Shown: piece by piece, positions 5,822 to 7,777 of the stretch | Layout of the letters: every line of letters begins with the position of its first letter | Position numbering within the stretch: position 1 is the stretch's first letter | Source of the DNA: Gemmatimonadota bacterium | GTDB lineage: Bacteria > Gemmatimonadota > Gemmatimonadetes > Longimicrobiales > UBA6960 | Direction: 5' to 3' | Assembly: GCA_002712565.1 (NCBI GenBank) | Contig: PAUA01000035.1 | Span: forward strand, 1 to 7,777 | DNA: 7,777 bases | Made by a program: the position numbers and the translations under genes | Notes under the pieces: generated by a model | What the model was told of the DNA's origin: nothing | The model's input: only the letters and a program-made list of their open reading frames with translations | Databases searched by the model: none

Positions 5822-7014
5822 CTGAGCGGGTCCTCCGCTTGAGGGAGTCCACTGGCACTGGAGCGGACCTGGAACTCCAGGTGGGGCCCCTCCGGGGTAT
5901 CAGCGCCCCCCACGGTACCCATTACTTGGCCGGCCACTACCTCTCGACCCTGGGCGACGTCGATCTCTTCGAGGTAGAAGTACAGGGTATAGAAACCACC
6001 TCCGTGGCTCAGGATCACGCTCAGGCCGTACCCTTCCATGGGGCCTGCCAGTTCGACTGTACCTGCCTCCACGGCTCGTACCGGAGTTCCGATGGCCGCC
6101 CGGATCCCGATTCCTCGCCACGGCAGTGAAATGCCGTTCGGTCTCACTTCTGTTCCGAACTGATAGATCAAATCGCCCTCCACTGGCCAATTCAGCGCCC
6201 CTGCCTCCGCAGTTGTGAACGTGCTCGGCGCTACTCCTCTGGCGGCCGTTCGCTCGATCTCCACGCGTCTCGTTTCGAGGTCCGTGATAATGAGGTTGAT
6301 ACGACTCTCGTCGAGCTCGAGTTGCTCTAATCGGTCGGTGGCCGTTTCCTCCTGGGCATGATATACGTCGAGCGCCCGGCGATGTGTTGCTTCCACCGAG
6401 CGTAGAGCGGCCACTTCGCTGAGTCTGGACTGCCGCAGACGATCCAAGCTGACCATACTGCTCTGAAGAGATGCGTTCTCTTGGACCAGATCCGTTTCGA
6501 ACTCTCTCACGCGCCGCACCAGCGTGCGATCGTACGAAGCGATGAGGCGCAGGTACCGGTAGCGCGTCAGGATGCCGGAAAACGAGCCGGCCCCCAGCAT
6601 CACGCGCACCGAGTGGAGAGTCCCCCGCTTGTAGATATCCCGGAGACGGCGGTTGAGGACGGCCGTTGCGGTCAAGAGTCGCTCGCGGGTGACCAGGAGA
6701 GAACGGGACGTGCTCTGGTATTCGCCTCCCACGGCATCCACCTGCAAGTCGATCTCGGCTACTACGGACCGAGACGCGCTGACCAGCCGTTCGACATTCG
6801 CGAGTTCGCTCGATGCGTCTCGCACTCGGCCTTCCAGGGAGCTCAAGTCGCGCTGCAGACGGCTTCGTTCCTGGCGCACCGCCTCGAGTCGCTGTTGGCT
6901 ATCGACGATCTCCTTCTGAATCACGGCGGCCTGCTGCCCGGCCACCGGCGTCTGCGCGAGCGCCAGGACCGCGAGGGCCATTCCCAGCCCGACCCGCGTG
7001 TAGAGGCCCCTCAC
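5797..7014 (-). CDS. envC: EnvC-like murein hydrolase activator (degenerate LytM/M23 domain)
   Basis: Predicted periplasmic activator of N-acetylmuramoyl-L-alanine amidases at the division site, working with FtsEX. The 405 residues comprise a signal peptide (MRGLYTRVGLGMALAVLAL..., cleavage likely near residue 26, VAG/QQ), a long coiled coil (about 30-260) and a C-terminal LytM domain (about 275-395; WPVEGDLIYQFG, GTPVRAVEAGTVELAG, GYGLSVILSHGGG). The zinc and catalytic positions are replaced: the HxGxD site is WRGIG (Trp299, Gly303), the YAHL histidine is Tyr347, and HxH is HLE (His378, Glu380). It therefore should not cut peptidoglycan itself, as in E. coli EnvC (419 residues). The start is GTG, two bases after the ftsX stop, giving a proper signal peptide; the ribosome binding site is weak, which fits coupling to ftsX. 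General annotations may call it an M23 peptidase. Confidence 0.88.
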   Translation of the reverse strand: MRGLYTRVGLGMALAVLALAQTPVAGQQAAVIQKEIVDSQQRLEAVRQERSRLQRDLSSLEGRVRDASSELANVERLVSASRSVVAEIDLQVDAVGGEYQSTSRSLLVTRERLLTATAVLNRRLRDIYKRGTLHSVRVMLGAGSFSGILTRYRYLRLIASYDRTLVRRVREFETDLVQENASLQSSMVSLDRLRQSRLSEVAALRSVEATHRRALDVYHAQEETATDRLEQLELDESRINLIITDLETRRVEIERTAARGVAPSTFTTAEAGALNWPVEGDLIYQFGTEVRPNGISLPWRGIGIRAAIGTPVRAVEAGTVELAGPMEGYGLSVILSHGGGFYTLYFYLEEIDVAQGREVVAGQVMGTVGGADTPEGPHLEFQVRSSASGLPQAEDPLRWLRAQGR

Positions 7015-7016
7015 CG

Positions 7017-7777
7017 CTAAATCTCGCGGAGGTGCTTACGTACCGCGTATCCGCTCGCGAACACGCCGAACACGATTCCGGCCGAGACCCCGATCCCGGC
7101 CCATTCCCAGGGGATCCACGAAATGGTGAAGAGGTAGTTGAATACCGACCAGAATGTGGTATAGGTGAGGGCGAGGGCGAGGGCGCCCCCGATGGCCCCG
7201 GTGATGCCGCCCTCGAGCAGGAAAGGGCGGTGGATGAAGCTGTCGCGGGCTCCCACCAACTGCATGATCTTGATCTCCTCTCGTCGTGCGAAGATCGCGA
7301 TTCGCACCGCAGTCCCGATGATCAACGCGGCAACAACCGCGAAGGCCGTGCCCAACACAGTGGTCGTTACCACACCCATCCGCCGCAAGGTGAACAACTT
7401 GGCGACCCATTCCTGGCCGTACTGCACCTCTTCCACGGCGGGGTAGAGGCCGGCTTGTTCTGCGATTCGATCGGCCGTCTCGGCAGTGCGATTTCCGGGA
7501 CGAAGCTGGATCTCGAGGGACGCGGGAAGTGGGTTGACTTCGAGGTCCGAAAGGATCTCACTGAACTCGGGCAGTTCCGAATAGGCCCTCTCGAGCGCTT
7601 CGCTCTTGGTCACGACGTCCACCGCGAGGACTGCTGGGAGCGACGAGAGAGCCCCTGCCATATCGGCGATCTCCGCCGTGGTCGCATCGTCTCGAAGGTA
7701 GGCGACGACCTCGACCCGCTCCTCCAGTGTCTCCATGTAGACTCGGACGTTATACGCGGCGAGGCCAAAAAGCCCCA
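7017..7777 (-). CDS. ftsX: Cell division protein FtsX (5' end outside window)
   Basis: Membrane subunit of the FtsEX ABC-type complex, which transmits FtsE ATPase cycles across the inner membrane to a periplasmic amidase activator. The frame stays open past the ATG at 7736 to the window edge (GLFGLAAYNVRVY precedes it and looks like the end of TM1), so that ATG is internal and the true start lies beyond 7777. Visible parts, counted from that Met: a periplasmic domain (about 5-115, VEVVAYLRDDAT...), TM2 (about 120-148), the family signature REEIKIMQLVGARDSFIHRP (152-171), TM3 (about 174-200), TM4 (about 212-232) and a short basic cytoplasmic tail. The next gene downstream is its expected partner, the EnvC-like activator. 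ftsE is expected just upstream, outside the window. Confidence 0.93.
   Translation of the reverse strand, partial: GLFGLAAYNVRVYMETLEERVEVVAYLRDDATTAEIADMAGALSSLPAVLAVDVVTKSEALERAYSELPEFSEILSDLEVNPLPASLEIQLRPGNRTAETADRIAEQAGLYPAVEEVQYGQEWVAKLFTLRRMGVVTTTVLGTAFAVVAALIIGTAVRIAIFARREEIKIMQLVGARDSFIHRPFLLEGGITGAIGGALALALTYTTFWSVFNYLFTISWIPWEWAGIGVSAGIVFGVFASGYAVRKHLREI

Noticed and set aside
1..7777. CRISPR array or insertion-sequence transposase
   Set aside because: No regularly spaced repeats with unique spacers, no transposase frame and no terminal inverted repeats with target duplications were seen.

Overview
The window looks like chromosomal DNA of a GC-rich Gram-negative bacterium that has periplasmic cell-wall hydrolase control and lipoproteins. 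The clamp-loader delta' subunit carries an insertion after the zinc cysteines of a style I associate with Gemmatimonadota and the wider FCB group (DLHWYFPL...KPKG). I therefore lean to Gemmatimonadota, with modest confidence and no marker gene to prove it.

Right part (about 2541-7777, all on the minus strand): a compact five-gene operon running leftwards in the order ftsX (5' end outside the window), an envC-like amidase activator, holB (delta'), moaC and an M28-family zinc aminopeptidase lipoprotein. Genes are separated by 2 nt, overlap by 25 nt, overlap by 14 nt, and are separated by 43 nt. FtsX and the EnvC-like protein should work together: FtsEX drives an activator that switches on septal amidases. 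HolB (replication clamp loading) and MoaC (molybdenum cofactor synthesis) appear to be co-transcribed with them rather than functionally linked. The four genes whose start is visible all appear to use GTG or TTG.

Left part (1-2540): an accessory-looking patch. A small multi-span membrane protein runs off the left edge on the minus strand. It is followed by a plus-strand gene (647-2002) encoding an unusual two-part protein: an arm-type DNA-binding domain of the kind found at the N-terminus of P4-like tyrosine integrases, a charged linker, and six tandem TPR repeats with an exact 34-residue period. The recombinase core-binding and catalytic domains are absent. The upstream region of this gene holds two tandem TGTGTGGTAT units overlapping an extended -10-like element. 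The same upstream region plus the first 20 coding bases recurs about 1.55 kb downstream (2132-2212) as an orphan module with a better ribosome binding site but only a 15-codon reading frame. A second homologous block lies upstream of each copy. The TPR gene is thus bracketed by direct repeats that include what look like integrase arm sites.

Between the TPR gene and the M28 gene (2003-2540) lie two mutually exclusive hairpins just after the TPR stop codon, the orphan module, about 230 bp with no recognisable gene, and a rightward hairpin plus T-rich tail that resembles an intrinsic terminator. The most novel candidate system is the arm-domain/TPR protein with its duplicated promoter/arm-site module.
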